64,000 bases of DNA from Streptomyces monashensis (GCF_001866665.1 NZ_MLYO01000036.1:124001-188000), one strand, 5' to 3'; shown: positions 1 to 7,947, counted from the stretch's first letter. Notes: generated from the sequence alone by a model not told the origin. Made by a program: numbers and translations.

Positions 1-1178
1 GCGGTGAGCACGTCGAAGGCCGTGCGGCCCGCGGAGACCCGGCCGGTGACGGTCGAGACGATGTGCATCACGTGGGAGTACCGCTCGACGGACATGAAGT
101 CGACCACCTCGACCGAGCCGGGCTCGCAGACCCGGCCGAGGTCGTTGCGCCCGAGGTCGACCAGCATCAGGTGCTCGGCGCGCTCCTTGGGGTCGGCCAT
201 CAGCTCGTCGGCGAGGGCCTGGTCCTCCTGCGGCGTGGCCCCGCGCGGGCGGGTGCCGGCGATGGGGTGGACCATGGCCCGCCCGTCCTCGACCTTCACC
301 AGGGCCTCGGGGGACGAGCCGACGACGTCGAACCCGTCGAAGCGGAACAGGTACATGTACGGCGACGGGTTGGTGGTCCGCAGCACCCGGTAGACGTCCA
401 GGGCGCTCGCCGTGCACGGGGTCTCGAAGCGCTGGGAGGGCACGACCTGGAAGGCCTCGCCCGCGCGGATGCGCTCCTTGACGTCCTCGACGGCGGCCTG
501 GAAGTCGGGGCCGCCCCACAGCGCGGTGTACTCGGGCAGCTCCGAGGGCGGCAGGACGGCCGGGGGCTGGGCCACCGCGCGCGTGAGGTCGGCCTCCATC
601 GCGTCGAGGCGGGCCACGGCGTCGGCGTAGGCCTCGTCCACGCCGGTGGCGAGGTCGTTGTGGTTGATCGCGTTGGCGATCAGCAGGACCGAGCCCTCCC
701 AGTGGTCCATCACGGCGAGGTCGCTGGTCAGGAGCATGGTCAGCTCGGGCAGCCGGAGGTCGTCGCGCTCGCCGGGGCCGATCTTCTCCAGGCGGCGGAC
801 GATGTCGTAGCCCAGGTAGCCGACCATGCCGCCGGTGAAGGGCGGCAGACCCTCCTGGTTCGGGGTGTGCAGGGTCTGGAGCGTGGCGCGCAGCACCTGG
901 AGGGGGTCGCCGTCGACGGGCACGCCGACGGGCGGGGTGCCCAGCCAGTGGGCCCGGCCGTCGCGCGTGGTGAGCGTGGCGTGGCTGCGGACGCCCACGA
1001 AGGAGTACCGGGACCAGGAGCGGCCGTTCTCCGCGGACTCCAGGAGGAAGGTGCCGGGGCGCTCGGCGGCGAGCTTGCGGTAGAGCGCGACCGGGGTGTC
1101 GCCGTCGGCGAGGAGCTTGCGCGTGACCGGGATGACGCGCCGGTCGGCGGCGAGCTTGCGGAAGGTCTCGAGGTCCAT
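1..1178 (-). CDS. trpE: Anthranilate synthase component I, N-terminal part (cut by window edge)
   Basis: The enzyme converts chorismate plus ammonia or glutamine nitrogen to anthranilate, the first step of tryptophan synthesis. About 392 residues are visible from the ATG at 1178, starting MDLETFRKLA. The N-terminal anthranilate synthase domain contains LLESAENGRSWSRYSF, which includes the LLES tryptophan-feedback element. The chorismate-binding domain follows, with PSPYMYLFRF, GSSPEALV and HPIAGTRPRG. The frame runs off the left edge, so the C-terminus is missing. The gene starts 11 nt after hisI with a modest AAGG ribosome site, so the two are probably cotranscribed. No tryptophan-rich leader peptide fits into the 11-nt gap. 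Confidence 0.95.
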   Translation of the reverse strand, partial: MDLETFRKLAADRRVIPVTRKLLADGDTPVALYRKLAAERPGTFLLESAENGRSWSRYSFVGVRSHATLTTRDGRAHWLGTPPVGVPVDGDPLQVLRATLQTLHTPNQEGLPPFTGGMVGYLGYDIVRRLEKIGPGERDDLRLPELTMLLTSDLAVMDHWEGSVLLIANAINHNDLATGVDEAYADAVARLDAMEADLTRAVAQPPAVLPPSELPEYTALWGGPDFQAAVEDVKERIRAGEAFQVVPSQRFETPCTASALDVYRVLRTTNPSPYMYLFRFDGFDVVGSSPEALVKVEDGRAMVHPIAGTRPRGATPQEDQALADELMADPKERAEHLMLVDLGRNDLGRVCEPGSVEVVDFMSVERYSHVMHIVSTVTGRVSAGRTAFDVLT

Positions 1179-1189
1179 GGCCGCTGACC

Positions 1190-1597
1190 TTACTGATCGG
1201 AGCCGGTCGGGCCGGAATCGGTGCCGCCGTCCTTGAGCAGCACGTCCTCGTCGAAACAGGTCCGCGCGCCGGTGTGGCAGGCGGCACCGACCTGGTCGAC
1301 CCTGACCAGCAGGGTGTCGGCGTCGCAGTCGAGCGCGACCGCCTTCACCCACTGGACGTGGCCCGAGGTGTCGCCCTTGACCCAGTACTCCCGGCGGCTG
1401 CGGGACCAGTAGGTGCAGCGGCCGGTGGTCAGCGTGCGATGCAGCGCCTCGTCGTCCATCCAGCCGAGCATGAGCACCTCACCGGTGTCGTACTGCTGGG
1501 CGATGGCGGGGACGAGTCCGTCGGGGCTGCGCTTGAGGCGCGCGGCGATCTCCGGGTCGAGGCTGCTGGGCCGGGGCGTTCCGGTCGTGCTGGTCAT
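1190..1597 (-). CDS. hisI: Phosphoribosyl-AMP cyclohydrolase
   Basis: Opens the adenine ring of phosphoribosyl-AMP, the third step of histidine synthesis. The 135-residue product is a stand-alone cyclohydrolase with no HisE pyrophosphohydrolase domain fused. It shows the family blocks LMLGWMDDEALHRT, GRCTYWSRSR and WVKGDTSGH, and metal-binding residues in DCDADTLLVRV and GAACHTGARTCF. An in-frame ATG at 1606 (MASMTS...) is a possible start three codons upstream, and neither has a clear ribosome site. The gene is divergent from the gene at 1682 and followed at 11 nt by trpE. The main his cluster (hisF to hisD) lies about 3 kb away, separated by an accessory island. Confidence 0.95.
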   Translation of the reverse strand: MTSTTGTPRPSSLDPEIAARLKRSPDGLVPAIAQQYDTGEVLMLGWMDDEALHRTLTTGRCTYWSRSRREYWVKGDTSGHVQWVKAVALDCDADTLLVRVDQVGAACHTGARTCFDEDVLLKDGGTDSGPTGSDQ

Positions 1598-1681
1598 GGA
1601 TGCCATTGTGCCGCGCGGCACCGACAACGCGGGGAGTACGTCCGCTGGGCGGACTTTCTGACCGGTCGTAGGCTGAGTCGC

Positions 1682-2317
1682 ATGTCGACCTTCGCCAAGC
1701 GTGAACGGCTGCTGCTCGCGGACCTGCTGGAGACCGTCGGACCGGACGCCGAGACCCTCTGCGAGGGCTGGCGCACCCGGGACCTCGCCGCGCACGTGAT
1801 CGTGCGCGAACGCCGCCCGGACGCGGCCGGGGGCACGCTGATCAAGCAGCTCCAGCCGCGTCTGGAGAAGGTGATGGCCGAGTACACCGCGAAGCCGTAC
1901 GACGAGCTGATCCAGCTGATCCGCACGGGCCCGCCGCGCTTCTCGCCGTTCCAGCTGAAGCAGGTCGACGAGGCGGCCAACATCGTCGAGTTCTACGTCC
2001 ACACCGAGGACGTGCGCCGGGCGCAGCCGGACTGGAGCGCGCGCGAGCTGGACCCGGTGTTCCAGGACACCCTGTGGTCCCGGCTGGAGCGCACCGCGCG
2101 GCTGCTGGGCCGGGGGGTGCCGACGGGTCTGGTGCTGCGCCGCCCGGACGGTCAGACGGCCGTGGCGCACCGGGGTGCGCCGGTGGTGACGGTGACCGGC
2201 GAGCCCTCGGAGCTGCTCCTGTTCGCCTTCGGCCGGCAGAGCGCGGCCCGGGTGGACCTGGAGGGCGACGCGGACGCCATCGAGAAGGTGCAGGGCACCA
2301 AGCAGCTCGGGTTCTGA
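1682..2317 (+). CDS. TIGR03085-type DinB/MDMPI-like metal-binding protein
   Basis: A 211-residue protein starting MSTFAKRERLLLADLL. The opening (LCEGWRTRDLAAHV) is the usual N-terminal signature of the mycothiol-dependent maleylpyruvate isomerase / DinB-like four-helix-bundle family. The conserved H in LAAHV and the H of FYVHTEDVRRAQP are candidate metal ligands, by family analogy. I recall this actinobacterial subgroup as TIGR03085. Its substrate is unknown; mycothiol or a related thiol is a family-based guess. It is divergent from hisI and followed at 5 nt by a VOC-family gene, so the two probably form a transcription unit. No signal peptide is visible. Confidence 0.8.
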   Translation: MSTFAKRERLLLADLLETVGPDAETLCEGWRTRDLAAHVIVRERRPDAAGGTLIKQLQPRLEKVMAEYTAKPYDELIQLIRTGPPRFSPFQLKQVDEAANIVEFYVHTEDVRRAQPDWSARELDPVFQDTLWSRLERTARLLGRGVPTGLVLRRPDGQTAVAHRGAPVVTVTGEPSELLLFAFGRQSAARVDLEGDADAIEKVQGTKQLGF

Positions 2318-2322
2318 TCCCC

Positions 2323-2721
2323 GTGATCAAGGTCGCGATGACGGGTGTGTACGTGGACGACGTCGCGGCGGCCCACGCCTTCTACACGGACGTCCTGGGC
2401 TTCGAGACACGGCTCCACCGGGACCTGGGCGGCGGCGCCCTGTTCGTCGCGGTCGGCGCGCCCGCCGGGGCCCAGCCGGACCTCCAGCTCCTGCTGGAGC
2501 CCGGACAGGGCCCGATCGCGCAGGCGTACCGCGGCGCGCTGTACGACGCGGGCATCCCGTGCATCGTCTTCTCCGTGGACGACCTCCGGGCGGAGTACGC
2601 GCGGCTGCGCGCCCTGGGCGTCCGGTTCACCCACCCGCCGCAGCGGCAGGGGCCGGTCCTCGCGGCGGTGTTCGACGACACGTGCGGCAACCTGGTGCAG
2701 CTGATCCAGTCGCGGGAGTGA
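2323..2721 (+). CDS. VOC (glyoxalase/bleomycin-resistance fold) protein
   Basis: A 132-residue single-domain vicinal-oxygen-chelate protein. It starts MIKVAMTGVYVDDVAAAHAFYTDVLGF, with the usual beta-strand and AxxFYxxVLGF helix of each VOC half. The C-terminal FDDTCGNLVQLIQ matches the second half with a metal-ligand-type D/N-G-N motif. The GTG at 2323 gives the complete first strand; an ATG at 2338 is the alternative. Substrate cannot be read from the sequence. It starts 5 nt after the TIGR03085-like gene, which suggests joint expression, and is convergent with the MFS gene, only 3 nt separating the two stop codons. Confidence 0.85.
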   Translation: MIKVAMTGVYVDDVAAAHAFYTDVLGFETRLHRDLGGGALFVAVGAPAGAQPDLQLLLEPGQGPIAQAYRGALYDAGIPCIVFSVDDLRAEYARLRALGVRFTHPPQRQGPVLAAVFDDTCGNLVQLIQSRE

Positions 2722-2724
2722 CGT

Positions 2725-3963
2725 TCAGCGGGGCAGCTCGGCGGTGCGCAGGGCCGGTACGGCGAGGGCGACGACCCCGCCGAGTCCGCAGACGGCGGCG
2801 CTGACGACGTAGACCGGGCGCAGCCCCCAGGCGCCGATCGCGGCGGCCGCGAACGGCATGCTGAGCGGGGTGAGGCCGAGGCTGACCAGGCTGGAGACGG
2901 CGGTGACGCGGCCCAGGTAGTCGGGGTCGGACCGGGTCTGGAGCAGCGCGCCGCACATCACCCCGCTCAGCCCGGTGAGCAGGCCGACGAGCAGGGCCGT
3001 GCCGACGGCGGTCAGGAGGGTGGGGGCGTAGGCGAGGGCGCCGACGGCCACCGAGCCGGCGATGATCGTGCACCCGGCGACGAGTCCGGCCCGGGGGAGC
3101 CGCCCCCGGACGGCCAGCAGCAGCGAGGCGGCACCCGCGCCGGTGCCGAACCCGGCGAGTATCCAGCCCATGCCGGAGGCACCCCAGCCGCGACGGTCGG
3201 CGAGCAGGGTCAGTCCGACGTTCAGGGGGCCCACGAACCCCAGGTCGCCGAGGGCGATGGCGAGCATCAGCGGGGCGAGGACGCGGTGGCCGCGGATGTG
3301 GCGCAGTCCGTCCTTGAGGTCCGCCCAGGCCGTGCCCTTCGGTGCGGCGTCCCGCGTCGGCAGGTCCCGTACGCGCACGCGGACCAGCAACGGCACGGAC
3401 ACGGCGATGAGCAGCCCGGCGAGGGCGAACGCGGCCGGGGCGCCACCCGTGGCCACCCCGAGCCCGCCGAGCGGGGCGCCCACGACGGCGGCGAACCGGA
3501 TGGCGAGGCTGCGCATGCCCTGGACCCGGCCGAGCTGGTCCTGCGCGGTGAGCCGGGCCGGCAGGGCGCCCACGGCGGGCACGAAGACGGCGTCGACGGC
3601 ACCGAAGACCAGCGCCAGCAGGGCGAGCGGCCACAGGCCGGGGCGGGTGAGGAACAGCAGGGCGGCCACGGCGAGAACGGCCGCACAGCGCACGGCATCA
3701 CTGCCGATGACCACCCGACGCGGCCCGAACCGGTCGGCGATCACTCCCCCGCCCAGCATCAGTACGGCCCGGGGCAGCGCGCCGACCGCCATCACGAGCC
3801 CGACCTGCGCCGGGGTCCCGATCCGGACGGCGGCCCAGGACAGGGCGATGTAGTAGATGGTGTCGCCCAGCATCGAGGAGGTGTAGGCGGCGAGCCAGCG
3901 CCGGACGTTGCCGTCGCGGTGGGCGGGCGTGGTGGTCGACGGGGCGGCGAGCGTGGCGGTCAC
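2725..3963 (-). CDS. MFS exporter (MFS_3 / enterobactin-exporter-like)
   Basis: A 412-residue integral membrane protein with about 12 hydrophobic segments. The MFS motif A-like loop ADRFGPRRVVIGSDA follows helix 2 (about residues 74-88). A central hydrophilic loop near residues 195-225 (RDLPTRDAAPKGTAWADLKDGL) separates the two six-helix halves. This type commonly exports drugs or siderophores, but the substrate here is not identifiable. It lies 13 nt behind the ArsR-type regulator on the same strand, so it is most likely the regulator's own target within one operon. The start MTATLAAPSTTT at 3963 gives a short cytoplasmic N-terminus before the first helix. Confidence 0.9.
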   Translation of the reverse strand: MTATLAAPSTTTPAHRDGNVRRWLAAYTSSMLGDTIYYIALSWAAVRIGTPAQVGLVMAVGALPRAVLMLGGGVIADRFGPRRVVIGSDAVRCAAVLAVAALLFLTRPGLWPLALLALVFGAVDAVFVPAVGALPARLTAQDQLGRVQGMRSLAIRFAAVVGAPLGGLGVATGGAPAAFALAGLLIAVSVPLLVRVRVRDLPTRDAAPKGTAWADLKDGLRHIRGHRVLAPLMLAIALGDLGFVGPLNVGLTLLADRRGWGASGMGWILAGFGTGAGAASLLLAVRGRLPRAGLVAGCTIIAGSVAVGALAYAPTLLTAVGTALLVGLLTGLSGVMCGALLQTRSDPDYLGRVTAVSSLVSLGLTPLSMPFAAAAIGAWGLRPVYVVSAAVCGLGGVVALAVPALRTAELPR

Positions 3964-3976
3964 GGGAGGGGCCCTC

Positions 3977-4564
3977 TCAGACGCGGAACGGGAAGCCGTA
4001 CACGTGCAGCGCGACGTGCTCGCGCCCTTCGGTGTCGCCGGCGGCCTCGTGGGCTCGCCCCTGCTCGTCGTAGCGCTTGAGCAGGTCGTGCAGGTCCTTC
4101 TTCAGCTCCGCCAGTTCCGCGGCGGTCAGCCTGAGCAGCGACTCGGAGTCATGGGCGGCCTCGCTCCACTCCGGGCCCCAGTGGGCGCGCTCGTCCAGGT
4201 ACCTCCGGTACATCTCGGCGCGCTGCTCCAGGAACATCCGGGAGGCCGCGAGGTGCGCCGCCACCTTCTCGGGGGCGTCCTGGAAGTCCTCGTCGCGGAT
4301 GGAGACGCCGTCGGAGGACGGCTGCCACCAGCGCTCGCGGCCGTCCGCGCTGCGCGGCTCGGCCTCCTCGACCAGGCCGTGCTCGGCGAGCTTGCGCAGG
4401 TGGTAACTGACCAGCGAGACGGCCTCGTCGACCTGCTCGGCGAGATGGGAGGCGGTGGCCGCCTCGGCGACGAACAGCAGTCGGTAGAGCTTCAGGCGCA
4501 GCGGATGCGCGAGCGCCTTGAGCGTGCCGACGTCGGTGATCCGCCGGTTCTCCTTGCTTGCCAT
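3977..4564 (-). CDS. ArsR/HTH_20-type transcriptional regulator
   Basis: A 195-residue protein. Residues about 10-75 form a winged helix: ITDVGTLKALAHPLRLKLYRLL is the ArsR-family opening, and SLVSYHLRKLAEHGLVEEA is the recognition helix and wing. The rest is a longer C-terminal region (residues 90-190) rich in charged helices, which probably serves for dimerisation or ligand sensing. No cysteine cluster for metal sensing is visible. It is cotranscribed with the downstream MFS exporter. A perfect 24-bp inverted repeat sits just upstream of its start codon (4577-4630). By inference, the regulator binds there and represses itself and the exporter until an inducer arrives. Confidence 0.9.
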   Translation of the reverse strand: MASKENRRITDVGTLKALAHPLRLKLYRLLFVAEAATASHLAEQVDEAVSLVSYHLRKLAEHGLVEEAEPRSADGRERWWQPSSDGVSIRDEDFQDAPEKVAAHLAASRMFLEQRAEMYRRYLDERAHWGPEWSEAAHDSESLLRLTAAELAELKKDLHDLLKRYDEQGRAHEAAGDTEGREHVALHVYGFPFRV

Positions 4565-4576
4565 GGGCACGACCGT

Positions 4577-4630
4577 AGATACGAAAGAGAAGTTGCGCAA
4601 CAGATTTTGCGCAACTTCTCTTTCGTATCT
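4577..4630. repeat. Perfect 24-bp inverted repeat, candidate operator/terminator
   Basis: Left arm 4577-4600 and right arm 4607-4630 are exact reverse complements, separated by 6 nt (CAGATT). The inner ends carry the self-complementary octamer TTGCGCAA twice, at 4593-4600 and 4607-4614. The repeat lies between the hisF stop (4654) and the ArsR-type start (4564), both on the minus strand. It could terminate hisF transcription as a hairpin, act as the regulator's operator, or both. It is AT-richer than its surroundings. Confidence 0.85.
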
Positions 4631-4653
4631 CGTATCGGCTGAACAGCCCAACC

Positions 4654-5409
4654 TCAGCGCACGGGGTGCCCCGCTTCCCGCAGGGTCTGCTTCACCTGGC
4701 CGATCCGCAGGTCGCCGAAGTGGAAGACGGAGGCCGCGAGCACCGCGTCGGCGCCCGCCGCGACCGCCGGCGGGAAGTCGGCCAGCTTGCCGGCGCCGCC
4801 CGAGGCGATGACCGGGACGGTGACGTGCTTGCGGACCGCCGCGATCATCTCCAGGTCGTAGCCGTCCTTGGTGCCGTCGGCGTCCATGGAGTTGAGCAGG
4901 ATCTCGCCGGCGCCCAGCTCGGCGGCCCGGTGCGCCCACTCGACGGCGTCGATGCCGGTGCCCTTGCGGCCGCCGTGGGTGGTGACCTCGAAGGAACCCG
5001 ACTCGGTGCGGCGGGCGTCCACCGACAGGACCAGGACCTGGCGGCCGAAACGTTCCGCGATCTCGCGGATCAGGTCGGGGCGCGCGATGGCCGCTGTGTT
5101 CACGCCCACCTTGTCGGCGCCCGCCCGCAGCAGCCTGTCCACGTCCTCGGCCGTACGGACGCCGCCGCCGACCGTCAGCGGGATGAAGACCTGCTCGGCG
5201 GTGCGGCGCACCACGTCGTACGTCGTCTCCCGGTTGCCCGAGGACGCGGTGATGTCCAGGAACGTCAGCTCGTCGGCGCCCTCGGCGTCGTACACCTTGG
5301 CCATCTCGACGGGGTCGCCCGCGTCGCGCAGGTTCTGGAAGTTGACGCCCTTGACGACCCGGCCGTTGTCCACGTCCAGGCAGGGGATGACTCGGACCGC
5401 CAGGGTCAT
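4654..5409 (-). CDS. hisF: Imidazole glycerol phosphate synthase, cyclase subunit
   Basis: Closes the imidazole ring: with ammonia from HisH it converts PRFAR to imidazole glycerol phosphate and AICAR. The 251-residue (beta/alpha)8 barrel begins MTLAVRVIPCLDVDNGRVVKG, carrying the first catalytic aspartate (D12 in CLDVD). The second lies in LLNSMDADGTKDGYD. Phosphate-binding loops are GGGVRT and VIASGGAGKL. The length matches the family. It forms a run with the RidA-like gene (6-nt gap), priA and hisH. The 24-bp inverted repeat downstream probably ends the transcript. Confidence 0.97.
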   Translation of the reverse strand: MTLAVRVIPCLDVDNGRVVKGVNFQNLRDAGDPVEMAKVYDAEGADELTFLDITASSGNRETTYDVVRRTAEQVFIPLTVGGGVRTAEDVDRLLRAGADKVGVNTAAIARPDLIREIAERFGRQVLVLSVDARRTESGSFEVTTHGGRKGTGIDAVEWAHRAAELGAGEILLNSMDADGTKDGYDLEMIAAVRKHVTVPVIASGGAGKLADFPPAVAAGADAVLAASVFHFGDLRIGQVKQTLREAGHPVR

Positions 5410-5415
5410 GACTGC

Positions 5416-5811
5416 TCAGGCTCCTCTGAATGCTTCAAGCTCTACTTCGACCAGGATGCGCGGATCGACGAAGCCCTCGACCACGAGAAGGGTCGTCGCC
5501 GGGCGCACGGAGTCGAACAGCTCCTTGTGGGCCCGGCCCGCCTCGTCGACGTCGCGCACATGGCTCAGGTACATGCGGGTACGGATCACGGACTCGATGC
5601 CGAGCCCGAACTCCTTCAGCGCTTCGAGGGCGTTGCCGAAGGCGACCCTGGTCTGCTCGTACGGGTCGCCCTCGCCGTACAGCACCGTGCCCTTGAAGGA
5701 CGTGGTGCCGCCCACCGACACCCGGTCCCCCGCCGCGACGGCGCGTGCGAAGCCGAAACTCTCTTCCCAGGGACTTCCGCTCTGCACCCGCCGCACGGCA
5801 TCGGACGTCAT
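5416..5811 (-). CDS. RidA (YjgF/YER057c/UK114) family protein
   Basis: A 131-residue RidA-like protein; canonical RidA hydrolyses reactive enamine/imine intermediates. Visible family features are GDRVSVGGTTSFKGT, DPYEQTRVAFGNALEALKEFG, RTRMYLSHVRD, and the C-terminal LVEVELEAFRGA. The enamine-deaminase arginine position (usually in a P-A-R motif) reads RPATTLLVVEGF here, so canonical deaminase activity is uncertain. The ATG at 5811 overlaps the priA stop by 4 nt (ATGA), implying translational coupling. Position between priA and hisF suggests a supporting role in histidine synthesis, but this is context only. Confidence 0.9.
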   Translation of the reverse strand: MTSDAVRRVQSGSPWEESFGFARAVAAGDRVSVGGTTSFKGTVLYGEGDPYEQTRVAFGNALEALKEFGLGIESVIRTRMYLSHVRDVDEAGRAHKELFDSVRPATTLLVVEGFVDPRILVEVELEAFRGA

Positions 5812-6533
5812 GACGACACAGCCTCCAGGGCCTCTTCCAGGGTGAACGCCTTCGCGTACAGGGCCTTCCCGACGATGGAGCCCTCGACACCGAGGGGTAC
5901 CAGCTCGGCGATGGCCCGGAGGTCGTCCAGCGACGACACGCCGCCGGAGGCCACGACCGGCCGGTCGGTGGCGGCACAGACATTGCGCAGCAGTTCCAGG
6001 TTCGGGCCCTGGAGCGTGCCGTCCTTGGCGATGTCGGTGACGACGTAGCGGGCGCAGCCCTCCTTGTTCAGTCGGTCCAGCGTCTCGTAGAGGTCGCCGC
6101 CGTCGCGGGTCCAGCCGCGGCCGCGCAGGGTCGTGCCGCGCACGTCCAGGCCGACCGCGATCTTGTCGCCGTGCTCGGCGATGACCTTGGCGACCCACTC
6201 GGGGGTCTCCAGGGCGGCCGTGCCGAGGTTCACCCGGGTGCAGCCGGTGGCCAGGGCGGCGGCCAGCGAGGCGTCGTCGCGGATGCCGCCGGACAGCTCC
6301 ACCTTGATGTCCATCGCCCGCGCGACCTCGGCGATCAGCTCGCGGTTGTCACCCGTGCCGAACGCGGCGTCGAGGTCGACCAGGTGCAGCCACTCGGCGC
6401 CGGAGCGCTGCCAGGCGAGGGCGGCCTCCAGCGGGGAGCCGTACGAGGTCTCCGTGCCGGACTCGCCGTGCACGAGGCGGACGGCCTGGCCGTCACGGAC
6501 GTCGACGGCGGGGAGGAGTTCGAGCTTGGCCAT
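5808..6533 (-). CDS. priA: Bifunctional ProFAR/PRA isomerase PriA
   Basis: A 241-residue (beta/alpha)8 barrel in the hisA position. In Streptomyces and other actinobacteria this enzyme (PriA) performs both the HisA step (ProFAR to PRFAR) and the TrpF step (phosphoribosyl anthranilate isomerisation). Catalytic aspartates sit in LLPAVDVRDG (D11) and in VTDIAKDGTLQGP; phosphate loops are VELSGGIRDD and VVASGGVSSL. Dual activity is inferred from the family; no separate trpF is seen in the window. It is 4 nt downstream of hisH and overlaps the RidA-like gene by 4 nt. Confidence 0.95.
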   Translation of the reverse strand: MAKLELLPAVDVRDGQAVRLVHGESGTETSYGSPLEAALAWQRSGAEWLHLVDLDAAFGTGDNRELIAEVARAMDIKVELSGGIRDDASLAAALATGCTRVNLGTAALETPEWVAKVIAEHGDKIAVGLDVRGTTLRGRGWTRDGGDLYETLDRLNKEGCARYVVTDIAKDGTLQGPNLELLRNVCAATDRPVVASGGVSSLDDLRAIAELVPLGVEGSIVGKALYAKAFTLEEALEAVSS

Positions 6534-6537
6534 GTCT

Positions 6538-7185
6538 CTACAGGGTTCCGATCCAGTTGGTGAGGAGCTGGGCGCCGGCGTCGCCGGACTTCTCGGGGTG
6601 AAACTGGGTGGCCCACAGGGCGCCGTTCTCCACCGCGGCCACGAACGGCCTGCCGTGCGTCGACCAGGTGACCTTGGGGGCGGCGATCAGCGGGTTGTGC
6701 GACTCCAGCTGCCAATCGTGGACGGCGTAGGAGTGCACGAAGTAGTAGCGGGCGTCGGCGTCGAGGCCCGCGAACAGCTGGGAGCCGGCTGGGGCGTCGA
6801 CGGTGTTCCAGCCCATGTGGGGCACGACCTCGGCCTCCAGCGGCGCGACCGTGCCGGGCCACTCGTCCAGGCCCTCGGCCTCCACACCGTGCTCGATGCC
6901 GCGCGCGAAGAGGATCTGCATGCCGACGCAGATGCCCATCACCGGGCGCCCGCCGGACAGCCGGCGGTCGACCACCCAGTCACCGCGCGCGGCGCGCAGA
7001 CCCTGCATGCAGGCGGCGAACGCGCCCACGCCCGGCACCAGCAGGCCGTCGGCGTTCATCGCCTTGTCGAAGTCACGCGTGATCTCGACGTCGGCGCCCA
7101 CGCGCGCGAGGGCACGCTCGGCGGAACGGACGTTGCCGAAGCCGTAGTCGAAGACGACAACCCTCTTCGGGGCGGTCAATTCCAC
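6538..7185 (-). CDS. hisH: Imidazole glycerol phosphate synthase, glutamine amidotransferase subunit
   Basis: Supplies ammonia from glutamine to HisF. The 215-residue class I amidotransferase shows the nucleophile elbow GICVGMQILF (catalytic Cys), and the His/Glu pair in ATQFHPEKSG. The N-terminal VVVFDYGFGNVRSAERAL is typical of HisH. The start is ambiguous. The GTG at 7185 (MELTAPKRVVV) fits the usual N-terminus. A TTG at 7179 lies 7 nt after a GGGGG ribosome site and forms a TTGA overlap with the upstream gene's stop. A GTG at 7218 is also in frame but would overlap that gene far more. Confidence 0.95.
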   Translation of the reverse strand: MELTAPKRVVVFDYGFGNVRSAERALARVGADVEITRDFDKAMNADGLLVPGVGAFAACMQGLRAARGDWVVDRRLSGGRPVMGICVGMQILFARGIEHGVEAEGLDEWPGTVAPLEAEVVPHMGWNTVDAPAGSQLFAGLDADARYYFVHSYAVHDWQLESHNPLIAAPKVTWSTHGRPFVAAVENGALWATQFHPEKSGDAGAQLLTNWIGTL

Positions 7186-7340
7186 ACCCCCAGCCGCATG
7201 ACGCCCGCGACGAGGCACATGCCCGCGCCGATGGAGAGCAGCACGATGAGGCTCGTGGGCATCTTCTGCTTGACGAAGGAGATGATGCCGCCGACCAGGA
7301 AGAGACCGACGACGATCAGGACGGTGGAGAGGCTGGTCAT
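7176..7340 (-). CDS. Small two-helix membrane protein inside the his operon
   Basis: A 54-residue protein starting MTSLSTVLIVVGLFL. It has two hydrophobic segments, about residues 5-24 (VLIVVGLFLVGGIISF) and 30-50 (SLIVLLSIGAGMCLVAG), joined by a short basic loop VKQKMPT. The ATG at 7340 lies 4 nt after the hisB stop, and the gene ends inside the hisH start region, so it is embedded in the his operon and translationally coupled on both sides. I know no function. Similar short proteins occur at this place in other Streptomyces, to my recollection. A membrane role in his regulation or enzyme anchoring would be speculation. Confidence 0.8.
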   Translation of the reverse strand: MTSLSTVLIVVGLFLVGGIISFVKQKMPTSLIVLLSIGAGMCLVAGVMRLGVWN

Positions 7341-7344
7341 GGGG

Positions 7345-7947
7345 TTACAGCGCGCCCTTCGTGGAGGGGAGGATGCCGGCCGCGCGCGGGTCGCGTTCGC
7401 AGGCATAGCGCAGCGCCCGGGCGAGGGCCTTGAACTGGCACTCCACGATGTGGTGCGCGTTGCGCCCGTACGGCACGTGCACGTGCAGCGCGATCTGCGC
7501 CTGGGCGACGAAGGACTCCAGGATGTGCCGGGTCATCGTCGTGTCGTACTCGCCGATCATCGGCGCCATGTTCTCGGGCTCGGTGTGCACGAGGTACGGG
7601 CGGCCGGACAGGTCGACGGTCACCTGGGCGAGGGACTCGTCCAGCGGGACCGTGCAGTTGCCGAAGCGGTAGATCCCCACCTTGTCGCCGAGCGCCTGCT
7701 TGAAGGCGGCGCCCAGCGCGAGGGCGGTGTCCTCGATGGTGTGGTGGGAGTCGATGTGCAGGTCGCCGTCGGTCTTCACGGTCAGGTCGAACAGACCGTG
7801 CCGGCCGAGTTGGTCGAGCATGTGGTCGTAGAAGCCGACGCCGGTGGCGATGTCGGTCCTGCCGGTGCCGTCGAGGTCGATCTCGACCAGGACGGACGTC
7901 TCCTTCGTCGTACGCTCTGTTCTTCCTACGCGACCTTCGCGAGTCAT
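7345..7947 (-). CDS. hisB: Imidazoleglycerol-phosphate dehydratase
   Basis: Dehydrates imidazole glycerol phosphate to imidazole acetol phosphate using manganese. The 200-residue protein is monofunctional, with no histidinol-phosphatase domain. It has the two metal-binding repeats DLHIDSHHTIEDTAL and RNAHHIVECQFKALARAL, and the opening GVGFYDHMLDQLGRHGLFDL. Its ATG overlaps the hisC stop in an ATGA arrangement, and the small membrane-protein gene follows 4 nt downstream. Length and motifs are complete. Confidence 0.97.
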   Translation of the reverse strand: MTREGRVGRTERTTKETSVLVEIDLDGTGRTDIATGVGFYDHMLDQLGRHGLFDLTVKTDGDLHIDSHHTIEDTALALGAAFKQALGDKVGIYRFGNCTVPLDESLAQVTVDLSGRPYLVHTEPENMAPMIGEYDTTMTRHILESFVAQAQIALHVHVPYGRNAHHIVECQFKALARALRYACERDPRAAGILPSTKGAL

